Assembly: GCA_965248135.1 (NCBI GenBank)
Contig: CBDFIN010000012.1
Span: 248,001-312,000 of the forward strand
From: SZUA-100 sp965248135
Lineage (GTDB): Bacteria; Pseudomonadota; Alphaproteobacteria; Rhizobiales; Rhizobiaceae
Length of the DNA stretch: 64,000 bases
Direction of reading: 5' to 3'
This document shows positions 23,144 through 32,454 of the stretch, piece after piece. The position numbers and the translations under genes are program-made. The notes below the pieces were generated by a model. That model was not told the DNA's origin and did not search any database. It was given only the letters and a program-made list of their open reading frames with translations. Within the stretch, counting starts at the first letter, position 1. Every line of letters begins with the position of its first letter.

Positions 23144-24607
23144 TCAACCGGCATTTTCCCAGGCGGCAAATGCCTGATCAAACACCCGGCTTCCCGGCAC
23201 ACCCTTTTCAATAGTGATCAGTGCCCGTCGCCCTGTTCGGTAGCCAAGCGGTATATCGATCCACTCGCGACCCTTCATCAACAGCTCATTACGTTCCACC
23301 GCCTCGGGCAGATTATTGAGCGCAATCAGAAAGATTCCGTCGGCTATCGTTGCCGGAACACCGACAAGCGCCTCGCCACGCGCTTCTTCGCTCTGTTTGA
23401 ACACAAAGCGCTGTATCTTGTCGATATTACCTCCGCTGAAATCACCGGGTACCGAAAACACCAGTTCAATCAGGTGACTGGCAGGAAGTCCCTTGTCGGC
23501 ATTCCTTTTGATAGTCATCAACAACACGAGATTTCGCTTGGTGATATCAACTTTGGCGCGGATTGCCGGTTCCAGCGGCAAGCCGTCCGCCGGCGCTTCC
23601 TGGACAAGCGACCAGACCACATTGCCGATATCAACGGTATTTTGTCCCTGTACTGCACCTTCTTCGTAAAGCAGACTTTTTTGCGCCACCGGTGCCAGAG
23701 CGGTTTGATCGGCCTTTGGTTTTGCCGCCACAGACCCGTCCGCCGCTGGCGATGAAGTGGATTTGTCGTCGTTCGGCGCTGTACCGGTATTTTCCGATTC
23801 TCCCGCTTGCGGAACGACTATTCGTGTGGTGGTTACCGGCGAAGGTTGGAGGCCTGAAGGTAGCGTATTATCTTTTTGCACAATTGGTTCGGGTGCGATT
23901 TCCTTACCATCCGTACTCAGCCTTCGATCAAATTTCTTTTCTGCCGCCGTTTCAACCGTCGTCGCAGCCGCCAGGTTCTCATCGCTCTTTATCGTGCTTT
24001 CGGAGGTTGCAGACGGTGTTTTAACTCCACCATCGCCAGCTTCTGTTGTTGATTGAACATCGTTGCCGGCAATCTGCTGAAAAGCCTCACTGAGAGAACC
24101 CCGGTTAACCCAAAGCGCGGCCGCCCCTCCTACAACAATCAAAAGGCCTGCAATGGCGAGAATTAATGTGGTGCGGATACCCGCTATCCCGGTTCGGGCA
24201 TGCTCCGATTGTCCGTAAAGGTCGTCCTCAGCTTGAGGAATACCAACCATCGGCTCCTCCACCGACGGCAGTTCCAGTGGCGTTTGCTGAGCCGACTTCG
24301 GAGCACTGGAAATCTGCTGTTGCACCGGCTCGCGATGCTCGGGCGTGGCGGCGGGTTGCACCACGGTATTTTCTTCAGTTTGGACAGTAGATTGAGACTT
24401 CAGGTGCTCGATTTCAATTTCCGCAATCGCCGCTTCCAGATGCGCCTTTTGTGCGGCTATGGCATCGGGTGTCATTGCTGGATCGGCGGATTCCAGCTGC
24501 TTTTGGATGGTCGCCCTGGCACGGACAAACAGCTTGGCCCGCAATTCGGGTGTCGTCTCGCCCAAACCATCCAGTGTGCGCCTTAATATGGCATGATAGT
24601 CAGCCAT
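23144..24607 (-). CDS. PurA-linked membrane-anchored protein of unknown function
   Basis: 487 residues. A cytoplasmic helical N terminus (MADYHAILRRTLDGLGETTP, LRAKLFVRARATIQKQLESA, about 1-75), a Pro/Gln/Glu-rich linker, one membrane helix (about 145-168, TLILAIAGLLIVVGGAAALW), a long Ser/Thr/Ala/Lys-rich disordered periplasmic segment (about 180-325), and a folded C-terminal domain (about 330-487; NTVDIGNVVWSLVQEAP, LVLLMTIKRNADKGLPASHL, LIELVFSVPGDFSGGNIDKI, GREWIDIPLGYRTGRRALIT). I do not know a named family. Genes of this shape next to purA are common in Hyphomicrobiales. It lies 99 bp downstream of purA, same strand, so cotranscription is plausible. Confidence 0.8.
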   Translation of the reverse strand: MADYHAILRRTLDGLGETTPELRAKLFVRARATIQKQLESADPAMTPDAIAAQKAHLEAAIAEIEIEHLKSQSTVQTEENTVVQPAATPEHREPVQQQISSAPKSAQQTPLELPSVEEPMVGIPQAEDDLYGQSEHARTGIAGIRTTLILAIAGLLIVVGGAAALWVNRGSLSEAFQQIAGNDVQSTTEAGDGGVKTPSATSESTIKSDENLAAATTVETAAEKKFDRRLSTDGKEIAPEPIVQKDNTLPSGLQPSPVTTTRIVVPQAGESENTGTAPNDDKSTSSPAADGSVAAKPKADQTALAPVAQKSLLYEEGAVQGQNTVDIGNVVWSLVQEAPADGLPLEPAIRAKVDITKRNLVLLMTIKRNADKGLPASHLIELVFSVPGDFSGGNIDKIQRFVFKQSEEARGEALVGVPATIADGIFLIALNNLPEAVERNELLMKGREWIDIPLGYRTGRRALITIEKGVPGSRVFDQAFAAWENAG

Positions 24608-24706
24608 CTATTATAACATCCCTTCGAACCGGTATTTCCAGCCGCTATAGCATCCAAAAGAGTACAAATCTGCGGCGATCGGCTATTCATCAAGTCGCTT
24701 GCCAAA

Positions 24707-26002
24707 CTAATCCTGAAACGGGTCGTGAACAAGTATCGTGTCATCCCTTTCAGGACTGGTCGACAGCAACGCCACCGGCGCACCAATCAGCTCTTCCACT
24801 TGCCGCACATATTTCACCGCCTGCGCGGGTAAATCATTCCACGTCCGGGCGCCTGCGGTTGTGCCTTTCCAGCCCTCCAGCGTTTCATAGATCGGTTCAA
24901 CCCGTGCCTGCTGCCCCTGGCTAGCGGGGAAGAAATCTATCATCTTTCCGTCCAACAAGTAACCGGTGCATACCCGGATCTTTTCCATTCCATCCAGAAC
25001 GTCCAGCTTGGTCAGTGCGATACCGGTAATACCGTTGGTTATCACCGACTGGCGCACCAATACCGCGTCAAACCAGCCGCAGCGGCGTTTGCGGCCGGTT
25101 ACCGTACCGAATTCGTGGCCGCGCTCGCCCAGATACTGGCCGATCTCGTTTTGCTGTTCGCTCGGAAACGGCCCTTCGCCCACGCGTGTTGTATAAGCTT
25201 TGGTGATGCCGAGTACATAATGAAGCGCATTGGGTCCAAGCCCCGTTCCGGCAGCCGCTTGTCCTGCAACTGTGTTTGATGATGTTACAAACGGATAGGT
25301 GCCGTGATCAATATCAAGCAAGGTTCCCTGCGCCCCTTCAAACAGAATGCGTTTTCCGGCCTTTCGTCTTTCATCCAGGAACCGCCAGACCGCACCGCGA
25401 TAGGGCAAAACCTGATCAGCCACTGATAGCAGTTCCTCAAGGATAGTCGATAACTGAATTTCATCGCGCCCAAATCCGCGCAGCAATGCATTGTGATGCG
25501 CAAGCAGTCGATCAATCTTTGCCGGCAATGTTTCCGGATTGGCCAGATCCATCACTCTGATAGCCCGCCTTCCCACCTTATCTTCATAGGCAGGGCCAAT
25601 TCCCCGTCTGGTGGTGCCTATTTTAGTGCCGGACGAACTGGCGTCCTCGCGCAACGCGTCAAGCTCACGATGTACCGACAAGATCAACGTCGCATTGTCG
25701 GCGATCATCAGATTTTCCGGCGAAACGGTGATGCCCTGTTGTTCAAGCCGCGCAATTTCGGCGACGAGCGCATGTGGATCGATAACGACGCCATTGCCAA
25801 TCACTCCGACGGTATTTTTACGCACCACGCCAGAGGGCAGCACACTAAGTTTATAGGTAACGCCGTCGATCACCAGCGTGTGGCCAGCATTGTGCCCACC
25901 TTGAAAGCGCGCCACCACGTCGGCGCGCTCCGAGAGCCAGTCAACTATCTTGCCTTTGCCTTCGTCGCCCCACTGCGAGCCGACAACAACTACATTGACC
26001 AT
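24707..26002 (-). CDS. purA: Adenylosuccinate synthetase
   Basis: GTP-dependent joining of IMP and aspartate, first step from IMP to AMP. 431 residues, normal length. Signature VVVVGSQWGDEGKGKIVDWL at the N terminus (GDEGKGK P-loop), QGGHNAGHTLVIDG (catalytic His), GIGPAYEDKVGR, FEGAQGTLLDIDHGTYPFVT, and GRKRRCGWFDAVLVR near 300. The second of two ATGs (26002) is chosen because GAGGG is 5 bp upstream; the first (26005) is too close. Confidence 0.97.
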   Translation of the reverse strand: MVNVVVVGSQWGDEGKGKIVDWLSERADVVARFQGGHNAGHTLVIDGVTYKLSVLPSGVVRKNTVGVIGNGVVIDPHALVAEIARLEQQGITVSPENLMIADNATLILSVHRELDALREDASSSGTKIGTTRRGIGPAYEDKVGRRAIRVMDLANPETLPAKIDRLLAHHNALLRGFGRDEIQLSTILEELLSVADQVLPYRGAVWRFLDERRKAGKRILFEGAQGTLLDIDHGTYPFVTSSNTVAGQAAAGTGLGPNALHYVLGITKAYTTRVGEGPFPSEQQNEIGQYLGERGHEFGTVTGRKRRCGWFDAVLVRQSVITNGITGIALTKLDVLDGMEKIRVCTGYLLDGKMIDFFPASQGQQARVEPIYETLEGWKGTTAGARTWNDLPAQAVKYVRQVEELIGAPVALLSTSPERDDTILVHDPFQD

Positions 26003-26163
26003 CATTTCCCTCGTGATATCACTTGAGGATAAAACCTCAGTAGTGCCGATCCACCTGAAGACAAGCCGGCCTTCAAAGCGTAAGGCTTATAACCTTCAAG
26101 ACAGTTAAACGCGACCCCGATGCAGGATTTTTGCCAGTTAATGACCATTTTTTTTTGTCACAT

Positions 26164-26274
26164 ATATCCAAAGCACTCAATAAATTTGTGTTTTGGGTGT
26201 AAGTGTTTTTTTGCTCCATACACTTATCCGAAAACCGGTGCCCACTTTTCGGGCGCATGGAAAATAGTCCGTTT
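26164..26274 (+). repeat. Rhizobial-type intergenic repeat with CGAAAACCGG core, copy 1
   Basis: Block order: CCAAAGCACTCAATAAATTT, TGTGTTTTGGGT, TTTGCTCCATACACTTA, CGAAAACCGGTGCCCACTTT, then GCATGGA. It is nearly identical to 42277-42384 in the same orientation. The core CGAAAACCGG-N-CCCACTTTTCGG is palindromic and is common between genes in Hyphomicrobiales. It fills most of the gap upstream of the DMT transporter. Confidence 0.75.
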
Positions 26275-26322
26275 TCTGCATTATTTTTGCCAAATACGAG
26301 CCCAAATGATCATGGTGCCCGC

Positions 26323-27231
26323 ATGAGCGGTCCCAGTCAGTCAGTTTGGCATAAGGCCCGCCCCCATCTGCTGCTGGTATTGACCGTGTTGATATGGAGC
26401 GGAAACGCCGTTATGGGCAAATTTGCCGTCGGTCATATTTCGCCAATGGTACTAACCTTTGCCCGTTGGCTGCTGGCGTTTATTATCATCGCCATAATGG
26501 CGCACCACCACGTCCGCACCGACTGGCCGGCAATTCGCAGAAACCTGTTCTTTTTGATGTCGATGGGAACCACCGGTTATACCGGTTTCAACGTTCTGCT
26601 CTATTCGGCCCTGCACCACACGACTGCCATCAACGTGGCAATCGAACAATCGGCAATGCCGCTGATGATTTTTCTCGGGAATCTCGTCATTTTCCGCCAA
26701 CGATTTGGCTGGGCACAGATTGCAGGATTTAATTTGACACTGCTGGGGGTTGCCCTGGTCGTGACAAACGGCGCGCTGCTGCGCCTTGCCAGTCAGTCGC
26801 TCAATCGCGGTGATGTCATGATGTTTTTCGCCGCATTATTATATTCCGGCTACTCCATCGGGTTGAGAAACAGGCCCGAAATGCACTGGCTCAGCCTGCT
26901 TTTTGCAATGTTTGCCGGGGCACTATTGTCTTCACTTTTGGCCATGATGTGGGAGATCAATGCCGGACTGGCAATCTATCCGACAACGCCGATCGGCTAT
27001 ATTGCCGTCATCTTCACCGGCTTGTTCGCTTCGATTATCGCCCAGGCCGCCTATATTGAAGGGGTAGCGAAGTTAGGGGCAAATTCTGCCGGTATTTACA
27101 TCAACCTGCTGCCGGTATTTGCCGCAATATTGGCGGTGTTGCTGCTTGGTGAGACGTTGGGTAGTCACCACGCGGTGGCACTGATGCTGGTGGTCGGCGG
27201 TATTACTTTGGTACAACGAAAGCCGCGATAA
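26323..27231 (+). CDS. DMT superfamily (EamA) transporter
   Basis: Inner-membrane exporter of the drug/metabolite transporter superfamily, about 302 residues. Ten hydrophobic helices in two EamA halves: first half from LLLVLTVLIWSGNAVMGKFA with FARWLLAFIIIAIMA, and AINVAIEQSAMPLMIFLGNL marking helices 4-5. The second half runs from GDVMMFFAALLYSGYSIGLR to NLLPVFAAILAVLLLGETLG, the conserved last-pair motif. The ATG at 26323 follows the repeat; the open frame upstream (from 26203) runs through the repeat and is not coding. Substrate unknown. Confidence 0.88.
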   Translation: MSGPSQSVWHKARPHLLLVLTVLIWSGNAVMGKFAVGHISPMVLTFARWLLAFIIIAIMAHHHVRTDWPAIRRNLFFLMSMGTTGYTGFNVLLYSALHHTTAINVAIEQSAMPLMIFLGNLVIFRQRFGWAQIAGFNLTLLGVALVVTNGALLRLASQSLNRGDVMMFFAALLYSGYSIGLRNRPEMHWLSLLFAMFAGALLSSLLAMMWEINAGLAIYPTTPIGYIAVIFTGLFASIIAQAAYIEGVAKLGANSAGIYINLLPVFAAILAVLLLGETLGSHHAVALMLVVGGITLVQRKPR

Positions 27232-27262
27232 TTATGCCAGAAAAAACCGCTTACCGGCAACC

Positions 27263-28858
27263 CTAAAGCTCGAATTCCAGCACCTTGGCCTGTTCGATCT
27301 GTGGCTGGGCCGCAACCGCCGAAAGCACATTGTCGGGAATTGGCGCATCAAGATACAAAAGCGCGATGGCATCACCACCTTGTGCATTGCGACCGAGATG
27401 AAAATTGGCAATATTGACCCCGGCATCGCCCATCGTTGTGCCGAGCATGCCGATAATGCCTGGAACATCACGGTTGGTGGTGTAGAGCATGTAGCGTCCG
27501 GCTTCCGCCTCCATGTTAATGCCCTTGATTTGAATGAACCGCGGCTTGCCATCGGAAAATACCGTGCCGGCCACCGAGCGGGTTTGCTGTTCGGTCGTAA
27601 CGGTCAATTGCATATAGCCGTCAAATACGCCCGTCTTGTCTCGGGTTATCTCTGAAAGCCTGACACCGCGCTCCTTCATCATTATCGGTGCTGAAACCAT
27701 GTTGACATCAGACACCAGTGGTTTCAGCAACCCTGCAAGGGCAGCACTGGTCAATGCCTTGGTGTTCATATCCGCCAAATGGCCGTCATATAGAATTTCG
27801 ACTGCGGTAATCGGCGATGTGGTCAACTGGCCGGCGAACGAACCCAACACCTCGGCGAGTTTGACAAAGGGGGTTAGTTTTGGCGCCTCTTCGGCGGTGA
27901 TCGACGGCATGTTGAGCGCATTGGTGACCGCACCGTTGACGAGATAATCAGCCATTTGCTCCGCCACCTGGATGGCGACATTTTCCTGCGCCTCGGTGGT
28001 CGAAGCACCAAGATGCGGGGTGCAGACCACATTGGGCAGACCGAACAACAGACTGGCCTTGGCCGGCTCGACCTCAAAAACATCGACCCCGGCGCCGGCC
28101 ACCTTGCCTGCCTTTATCGCGTCCGCAAGATCGGCCTCGACAATCAGTCCGCCGCGGGCGCAATTAACAATTCTCACCCCGTCCTTCATTTTGGCAATTG
28201 CTGCAGCATTGATGATATTGCGGGTTTTGTCGGTCAATGGTGTGTGCAAAGAGATGAAGTCGGCGCGACCGAATAGTTGGTCGAGTTCAACCTTTTCGAT
28301 CTGCAGCTCAGCGGCCCGTTCGACACTTAAAAACGGATCAAAGGCGATGACTTTCATGTGCAACCCTTTGGCACGTTCGGCGACGATCGAGCCGATATTA
28401 CCGCAACCGATGAGACCAAGCACCTTGTTGGTCAACTCTACACCCATGAATTTGGATTTCTCCCACTTGCCGGCCTGGGTGGAACAATCCGCCGCCGGCA
28501 ATTGCCGGGCCACCGCCATCATCAGGGATATCGCATGTTCGGCGGTTGTGATCGAGTTGCCGAACGGGGTGTTCATCACCATGATGCCTTCACGAGAGGC
28601 TGCAGGAATATCAACATTATCGACCCCGATGCCGGCGCGACCGACGACCCGGAGTTTTTTTGCCGCCCTGATAATTTTCTCGGTGACCTTGGTGGCGGAA
28701 CGGATGGCAAGACCATCATAGTCGCCAATAATCTGGTGCAGCCTTTGCTTGTCCTTGCCCACATCGGGTTGAAAGTCCACTTCTACGCCGGCAGCCTTGA
28801 AAATCTGCACGGCTGTCTGTGACAGGGCATCGGAAATGAGAACACGTGGTTTGGTCAT
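27263..28858 (-). CDS. serA: D-3-phosphoglycerate dehydrogenase
   Basis: First step of serine synthesis, oxidising 3-phosphoglycerate to phosphohydroxypyruvate with NAD. 531 residues, the long form. Substrate domain start (KPRVLISDALSQTAVQIFKA), NAD fold with VLGLIGCGNIGSIVAERAKG (about 143-162), VNCARGGLIVEADLADAI, catalytic His in CTPHLGASTTEAQENVA. Then an intervening allosteric domain and a C-terminal ACT domain (RDVPGIIGMLGTTMGDAGVN, NIANFHLGRN). The ATG at 28858 begins MTKPRVL; an upstream ATG at 28882 adds eight unlikely residues. It follows serC by 101 bp in the same direction. Confidence 0.96.
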   Translation of the reverse strand: MTKPRVLISDALSQTAVQIFKAAGVEVDFQPDVGKDKQRLHQIIGDYDGLAIRSATKVTEKIIRAAKKLRVVGRAGIGVDNVDIPAASREGIMVMNTPFGNSITTAEHAISLMMAVARQLPAADCSTQAGKWEKSKFMGVELTNKVLGLIGCGNIGSIVAERAKGLHMKVIAFDPFLSVERAAELQIEKVELDQLFGRADFISLHTPLTDKTRNIINAAAIAKMKDGVRIVNCARGGLIVEADLADAIKAGKVAGAGVDVFEVEPAKASLLFGLPNVVCTPHLGASTTEAQENVAIQVAEQMADYLVNGAVTNALNMPSITAEEAPKLTPFVKLAEVLGSFAGQLTTSPITAVEILYDGHLADMNTKALTSAALAGLLKPLVSDVNMVSAPIMMKERGVRLSEITRDKTGVFDGYMQLTVTTEQQTRSVAGTVFSDGKPRFIQIKGINMEAEAGRYMLYTTNRDVPGIIGMLGTTMGDAGVNIANFHLGRNAQGGDAIALLYLDAPIPDNVLSAVAAQPQIEQAKVLEFEL

Positions 28859-28959
28859 GACGGGAGATCCTCGATCTGACATGGCGCTGTTTTTGTGCAG
28901 TTCGCCATTATTCGGTTTTAATTTATGCGGTTAAGGCAGTTTTCCTGGGCAAAGCAGGG

Positions 28960-30135
28960 TTAGGCTGCGGCCTTGACATTGGTTTTCTGCATTTCAAATG
29001 CCCAATCAAGCCACGGCAACAGCGCCTCGATGTCGGACAATTCGACGGTAGCAGCAGCCCAGATGCGCAAACCCGGCGGGGCCTTGGCATAGGAACCGAT
29101 ATCAAAGGCAACATTTTCATGCTCAAGCAAGGCAACGATTGCTTTGGCGAACGCCGCCTGTCCGGCTAAATCAAGTTCACTCACCTCCGGATCAACAATC
29201 TTGAGGCAAATGCCGGTGTTGGAACGGGTCGCTGGTTGTTCGGCCAGAAAATCCACCCACGCGGTGCGCTCCACCCATCGACTGATCGCAGCAAGATTGG
29301 CATCGGCTCTTGAAAACAGCTGCTCGATGCCGCCAATCGATTTGGCCCAGTTGAGTGTATCGATATAGTCCTCCACACACAGCATGGAAGGCGTATTGAT
29401 GGTGGCACCTTCAAAAATGCCCTCATTCAGCTTGCCGCCTTTGGTGAGGCGGAAAATTTTGGGCATCGGCCATTCAGGTGTATGATTTTCCAGCCGTTCG
29501 ACCGCCCGGGGTGACAACACAAGCATACCATGCGCCGCCTCTCCGCCCATGACCTTTTGCCAAGAAAATGTAGTTACATCGAGCTTTAGGAAATCCAAAT
29601 CCTGCGCGAACGCCGCCGAGGTGGCATCGCAAATCGTCAAACCATCACGGTCAAAGGGGATAAAGTTGCCGTTTGGCACCCGCACGCCCGATGTGGTGCC
29701 ATTCCAGGTAAAAACCACGTCCCTGTTGAAATCGATTTGGTCGAGATCGGGAAGTCCGCCAAAGTCTGCGGTGAACTTTCGCACATCATTCAACTGCAGC
29801 TGGTCCATCACATCGGTGATCCAGTCGGCACCAAAGCTTTCCCATGCAACAACGTCAACACCGCGTGGACTAAGCAACGACCACAGCGCCATTTCAACGG
29901 CGCCGGTATCAGATGCCGGCACAATGCCGATGCGATAGTTATCGGGAATCTGCAGTATTTCGCGTGTCAGTTCAATGGCTTGTCTAAGACGAGCCTTGCC
30001 GGGCTTGCTGCGGTGTGAGCGACCAAGCAAGGCGTTTTTGAGCGCTGCCGGCGACCAGCCGGGACGCTTGGTTGTTGGTCCGGAAGAAAAATACGGATTG
30101 GCCGGCCGCAATGCCGGCCTGGCAAGATCAGTCAT
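28960..30135 (-). CDS. serC: Phosphoserine aminotransferase
   Basis: PLP enzyme for the second serine step, also used in pyridoxine synthesis. 391 residues, close to the alphaproteobacterial form. Visible: NPYFSSGPTTKRPGWSPAAL at the start, LGRSHRSKPGKARLRQAI, VPASDTGAVEMALWSLL (phosphate-cup region), VFTWNGTTSGVRVPNG, ICDATSAAFAQDLDF, then the PLP Lys in VTTFSWQKVMGGEAAHGML. First gene of serC-serA. A structured leader and a promoter precede it (30136-30218), and an ISAs1 element begins 112 bp upstream. Confidence 0.96.
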   Translation of the reverse strand: MTDLARPALRPANPYFSSGPTTKRPGWSPAALKNALLGRSHRSKPGKARLRQAIELTREILQIPDNYRIGIVPASDTGAVEMALWSLLSPRGVDVVAWESFGADWITDVMDQLQLNDVRKFTADFGGLPDLDQIDFNRDVVFTWNGTTSGVRVPNGNFIPFDRDGLTICDATSAAFAQDLDFLKLDVTTFSWQKVMGGEAAHGMLVLSPRAVERLENHTPEWPMPKIFRLTKGGKLNEGIFEGATINTPSMLCVEDYIDTLNWAKSIGGIEQLFSRADANLAAISRWVERTAWVDFLAEQPATRSNTGICLKIVDPEVSELDLAGQAAFAKAIVALLEHENVAFDIGSYAKAPPGLRIWAAATVELSDIEALLPWLDWAFEMQKTNVKAAA

Positions 30136-30190
30136 AATCTACCCTCTCAGATAGTGAGCCCCTCGTTGGGGAGGGGTGGCCCACCTGTGG
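30136..30190 (-). ncRNA. serC leader RNA motif (candidate)
   Basis: The transcript upstream of serC can form GGCCACAGGTGGGCC-type and CCCCTCCCCAACGAGGGG hairpins. These are followed by CTCACTATCTGAGAGGG just before the ATG, where GAGAGGG is the likely ribosome site. Position and sequence agree with my memory of the serC RNA motif described upstream of serC in Alphaproteobacteria. The ligand, if any, is unknown. Confidence 0.5.
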
Positions 30191-30218
30191 CCATAAGGAT
30201 AGCAACCCATCGCGTCAA
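30190..30218 (-). promoter_or_regulatory. Putative serC promoter
   Basis: TTGACG at 30218-30213 (five of six -35 bases), 17-bp spacer, TATGGC at 30195-30190 as a weak -10. It sits between the ISAs1 end (30248) and the leader hairpins, so the insertion spares it. Confidence 0.4.
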
Positions 30219-30247
30219 GCGATATTTCGCAATTGAACTAAAATATA

Positions 30248-31440
30248 CAGGGGAATCGCATTTGGGGTTTGACAAATATGCCTGAATAGATTCTTGAGGT
30301 TCCATCACGATATGGAGCCTCAAGATGTCAACAATCATAAGCTATTTCAATGATATAGACGATCCACGCACGGGCAATGCCTGCCGTCACAAGTTTTGTG
30401 ACATCATGACAATCAGCCTTTTATGTGCCTTGTGTGGCGGCGAAACTGCGGTGGATATGGCCGATTTTGGCCATGCGAAGGAAGAATTTCTGCGCGATTT
30501 TCTCGAATTGCCGAATGGCACGCCGTGTCACGACACGTTTTCACGGCTGTTTCGGTTGCTTAAGCCCGCAAGCTTTCAACGCCTGTTTGAGAAGTTCCGT
30601 GCTGATTTTGCCCAGGCACGCGATGCCCAACCCGCCATCGCCATTGACGGCAAAGAGATGCGTCGCACCTTTGACAGGGCCGCCAATCAATCCGGCCTGA
30701 ACGTGGTGACCGCCTTTGCGCATGGGGCTCGTTTGAGCCTCGGTATTATCGAAAGTGCCAAGGGTGGTGGCGAGATTTTGGCCCTACGTGAGTTGATCAA
30801 AATGCTCGACATCAAGGGCATGACGATCACTGCTGACGCGCTGCATTGCCAACGCGAGACCTGTGAGTTGATCGTGCGTGAAGGCGGCGATTACTGTGTG
30901 CAACTGAAGGGCAATCAGGGCGATATGCAGGCGGATGTGCGGGCCTTCATTGATGATCAAGAGACTGATTATATTGACGAATATATCTCAACTGACGCCA
31001 ACCATGGCCGCATTGAAGAGCGATGTTACCATGTCTACAGCACTACGCAATATCTTGACGACACACACAAATGGCCAAGCCTCAAGACCTTCGTCCATGT
31101 CACTTCAACACGTGAAATGAACGGAAAATCAAGCCGCTGCGAACGCGTTTATCTCATGTCAAAACCCCCACAAGCGCAGGAAGCTGCAACCATTATTCGG
31201 GGGCATTGGCAAATTGAAAACAGCCTTCACTGGTCGCTTGATGTCATTATGAATGATGATCTCCATCGCGCTCGCAAAGACAACGCACCGATCAATTTTG
31301 CAGCCCTCAGACGTATCGCACTAAACATCATAAAGGCAAATCAGGACAAGGGATCAAACCGCGTAAAATTCAAACGCGCTGGCTGGAATGATGATTTCCT
31401 GCTTTCACTCCTAAACAACTTTTGAAATGCGATTGCCCTG
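30248..31440 (+). mobile_element. Complete ISAs1-family insertion sequence (1,193 bp)
   Basis: Ends CAGGGGAATCGCATTT and, on the right, AAATGCGATTGCCCTG are inverted repeats differing at one position in 16. A 10-bp target duplication CTAAAATATA flanks it exactly (30238-30247 and 31441-31450). One intact transposase is inside. The matched duplication and intact gene suggest recent insertion. Confidence 0.93.
30325..31425 (+). CDS. ISAs1 family transposase
   Basis: 366 residues, intact. The N-terminal DDE_Tnp_1-associated part (FNDIDDPRTGNACRHKFCDI, about 8-27) is typical of ISAs1 and H-repeat proteins. Catalytic residues: Asp in PAIAIDGKEMRRTF, Asp in TITADALHCQRET, Glu in HWQIENSLHWSLDVIMNDD. 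Ends FLLSLLNNF, 15 bp before the right end of the element. No frameshift or stop. Confidence 0.93.
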   Translation: MSTIISYFNDIDDPRTGNACRHKFCDIMTISLLCALCGGETAVDMADFGHAKEEFLRDFLELPNGTPCHDTFSRLFRLLKPASFQRLFEKFRADFAQARDAQPAIAIDGKEMRRTFDRAANQSGLNVVTAFAHGARLSLGIIESAKGGGEILALRELIKMLDIKGMTITADALHCQRETCELIVREGGDYCVQLKGNQGDMQADVRAFIDDQETDYIDEYISTDANHGRIEERCYHVYSTTQYLDDTHKWPSLKTFVHVTSTREMNGKSSRCERVYLMSKPPQAQEAATIIRGHWQIENSLHWSLDVIMNDDLHRARKDNAPINFAALRRIALNIIKANQDKGSNRVKFKRAGWNDDFLLSLLNNF

Positions 31441-31528
31441 CTAAAATATATCACTGAGGGTTTTTTGGTTCAAAGCATATTGCGTTTATAACCAGGCATT
31501 CAAACCCTGCCGGCGCCGAATAAGTCAA

Positions 31529-32371
31529 TTACCAAATTTCGTAGCGTAAACCGATGCGCACCTGATGAATATTAAACGATTCATAGGCGAGATCGAATTG
31601 TGTTGCTCCAATTGGAATATCGGTCACCACATCATCACCAGCGATATAGGTAAATTTATATCCTGCATCTAGCTTCAGATTATCAGATATATCATAACTG
31701 AATCCGACCATCGCTGATGCGGCCGGCTTCCATCCCGAATTGGAATCAACATTATTGGAGTAGAGCGGATTGAGCGTGCCTGCACCGCAGTCTGTAAATG
31801 CTTCAAGCACACAATTGCCGCTCAAAACATAGTTGCTCCATCGCAGATAGGCCATACCGGCACCAACGCCGATATAGGGGGTAAATTTTGTCGAATTCTC
31901 GATATCGAGATAGGCATTGACCATCAAAACAGTGGCGCTTGCAGAAAGCGAGGTCTGTTCATTGCAATTGCCGGCAACCGCGAGATTTGCAGTCAGCGGA
32001 TCGGCATCGTGATCCCATGTGCCGCAACTGATCGACCGCCGGTCACTGAAATCGTAATTCATAAACTGATCGACCGTTGCGTCTACCCTCATGAATTGGT
32101 TTATTCTATAGCCCGCACCCAAACCGATAGAACCTGTGCGTCCAAGATCGTTGCCGGTTGCAACATCATTTAAGGTGAAAGAAGGGTCGACAATCAATAT
32201 GTCACCACCAACGTCTCCACGCAGATACCATCCGGTGCCAAACTCCACAATTGAACCGCCGGGCGTGCCATCGAGTTCTTCAGGTGGATAATAATCACCG
32301 GTTAGTGCAACGGTAGAAATCGTCGTCAACAGTGCTGCAGCAATGACAGTTGTTTTTATTATACAGGCCAT
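31529..32371 (-). CDS. Omp25-like outer-membrane beta-barrel protein 1
   Basis: 280 residues. Signal peptide (MACIIKTTVIAAALLTTIST), then GTGWYLRGDVGGDI, alternating amphipathic strands and turns (GLGAGYRINQFMRVDATVDQ, TPYIGVGAGMAYLRWSNYVL, YDISDNLKLDAGYKFTYIAG), and a C-terminal strand RIGLRYEIW ending in the aromatic residue needed for Bam-mediated insertion. Same family as the next two genes; shared cues are WYLRGD near the N terminus and LRYxIW at the end. It is the most divergent of the three. Eight strands are likely. It has a long interior loop with two Cys. Confidence 0.85.
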   Translation of the reverse strand: MACIIKTTVIAAALLTTISTVALTGDYYPPEELDGTPGGSIVEFGTGWYLRGDVGGDILIVDPSFTLNDVATGNDLGRTGSIGLGAGYRINQFMRVDATVDQFMNYDFSDRRSISCGTWDHDADPLTANLAVAGNCNEQTSLSASATVLMVNAYLDIENSTKFTPYIGVGAGMAYLRWSNYVLSGNCVLEAFTDCGAGTLNPLYSNNVDSNSGWKPAASAMVGFSYDISDNLKLDAGYKFTYIAGDDVVTDIPIGATQFDLAYESFNIHQVRIGLRYEIW

Positions 32372-32454
32372 TGATTGTCGCCTTTTACTACGTCCAGAAT
32401 TCTAATTTTGGATACCGGTATTAGGGTTCCGCTGGTGGTTTTCGCTGCTGGTGT

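Noticed and set aside
27972..28721. 249-codon open frame opposite serA
   Set aside because: Antisense shadow of a complete serA with all catalytic motifs.
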